A DNA stretch of 5,624 nt. Origin: Pseudomonadota bacterium. GTDB lineage: Bacteria > Pseudomonadota > Alphaproteobacteria > Rhizobiales > Rhizobiaceae. This document shows, piece after piece, positions 5,324-5,624 of the stretch. The stretch lies in the NCBI GenBank assembly GCA_023428515.1, contig JAEYXI010000180.1, forward strand, positions 1 to 5,624, given 5' to 3'. Made by a program: the position numbers and the translations under genes. The number at the start of each line of letters is the position of its first letter. Position 1 is the stretch's first letter. The notes under the pieces are model-generated. The model had not been told where the DNA came from. It saw only the letters and a program-made list of their open reading frames with translations, and made no database searches.

Positions 5324-5624
5324 ATGGCGAAGAAATCGACCACGACCAGGTCCATCGAGAGCGACGTCTCCAGGGAACTCGAAAACGCTCTTGATCTCGA
5401 TCTGTCCGAATCCCCTGTCAGCAGCGACATTTCCGTATCGATGGAGGACCTGGAGGCGCAGATTTCCCAGGCCGCAGACGAACTCGTGCGCGAGGGACGC
5501 AACGGTCAGCAGCAGGCGGCCCAGCGGCAGCCCGCGCAGGATCGTCCTGTCGACCGCCCGGTGGACCGTCCCGTTGATCGGCCTATCGAACGCGTAGCCG
5601 CAAACCAGCCTGCCACCTTTGCAC
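5324..5624 (+). CDS. Unrecognised hydrophilic protein, N-terminus only (3'-truncated)
   Basis: An ATG at 5324 opens a frame that stays open for 100 codons to the window end; AAGG lies a few bases upstream of it. The visible part begins MAKKSTTTRSIESDVSRELE and has no signal peptide or membrane segment, so it is probably cytoplasmic. Residues about 10-60 are rich in Ser, Glu, Asp and Leu, and MEDLEAQISQAADELVREG (about 40-58) could be an amphipathic helix or coiled coil. Then come Gln/Ala-rich residues and four tandem copies of DRP(V/I) (residues 73-88), followed by ERV. This looks like a disordered linker before a larger downstream part. Large helical proteins of Rhizobiales, sometimes labelled kinesin-like, begin in a similar style, but I cannot confirm that. 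Function unknown; the coding call itself is good because the repeat is kept while its codons vary. Confidence 0.7.
   Translation, partial: MAKKSTTTRSIESDVSRELENALDLDLSESPVSSDISVSMEDLEAQISQAADELVREGRNGQQQAAQRQPAQDRPVDRPVDRPVDRPIERVAANQPATFA
5540..5587 (+). repeat. Four tandem 12-bp units encoding DRPV/DRPI
   Basis: Four consecutive units encode DRPV, DRPV, DRPV and DRPI. The codons differ between units at nearly every position (Asp GAT/GAC, Arg CGT/CGC/CGG, Pro CCT/CCG/CCC, Val GTC/GTG/GTT). The amino-acid repeat is thus maintained while the DNA has diverged, which points to selection on the protein and away from recent slippage. Confidence 0.85.

Overview
The window looks like chromosomal DNA of a high-GC alphaproteobacterium, most likely Hyphomicrobiales/Rhizobiales (Phyllobacteriaceae or Rhizobiaceae-like). 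The basis is codon use, compact gene packing and recognisable protein families: a DUF922 protein, a TrxR-like ferredoxin-NADP reductase beside an adrenodoxin-type ferredoxin, and a small Hpt protein. The genus is my inference and was not tested. I see no RNA gene, insertion sequence, CRISPR array, attachment site or clear sign of horizontal transfer.

Layout. (1) 2-541, +: 3' part of a DUF922 putative zinc protease gene, cut by the window edge. (2) 589-1764, -: a 12-TM-type MFS exporter, divergent from (3) 1813-2337, +: an Lrp/AsnC regulator. Only 48 bp separate their starts, and an imperfect 21-bp dyad sits there. (4) 2402-3098, -: a two-gene unit, an ArsR-type repressor followed by a VOC (glyoxalase-fold) protein, with a perfect 9-6-9 palindrome across the promoter. 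(5) 3143-4557, -: a redox pair, [2Fe-2S] ferredoxin then FAD-dependent ferredoxin-NADP(+) reductase, with a candidate promoter and dyad upstream. (6) 4669-5049, -: an Hpt phosphotransfer protein that starts at TTG. (7) 5050-5323: a 274-bp divergent intergenic region containing a short AT-rich stretch. (8) 5324-end, +: N-terminus of an unrecognised hydrophilic protein with a tandem four-residue repeat, cut by the window edge.

How the genes may work together. The ferredoxin and reductase form an electron-transfer chain from NADPH to an unidentified acceptor; no terminal oxygenase or P450 lies in the window. The Lrp/MFS pair and the ArsR-VOC pair are each a local regulator with its likely target, and both have a dyad where an operator would be expected. 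The Hpt protein implies a phosphorelay whose kinase and response regulator lie elsewhere.

I found no convincing novel multi-gene system. The items most worth a second look are the ArsR palindrome with its possible leaderless start, the dyad at the ferredoxin promoter, and the Hpt/unknown-protein divergent pair.
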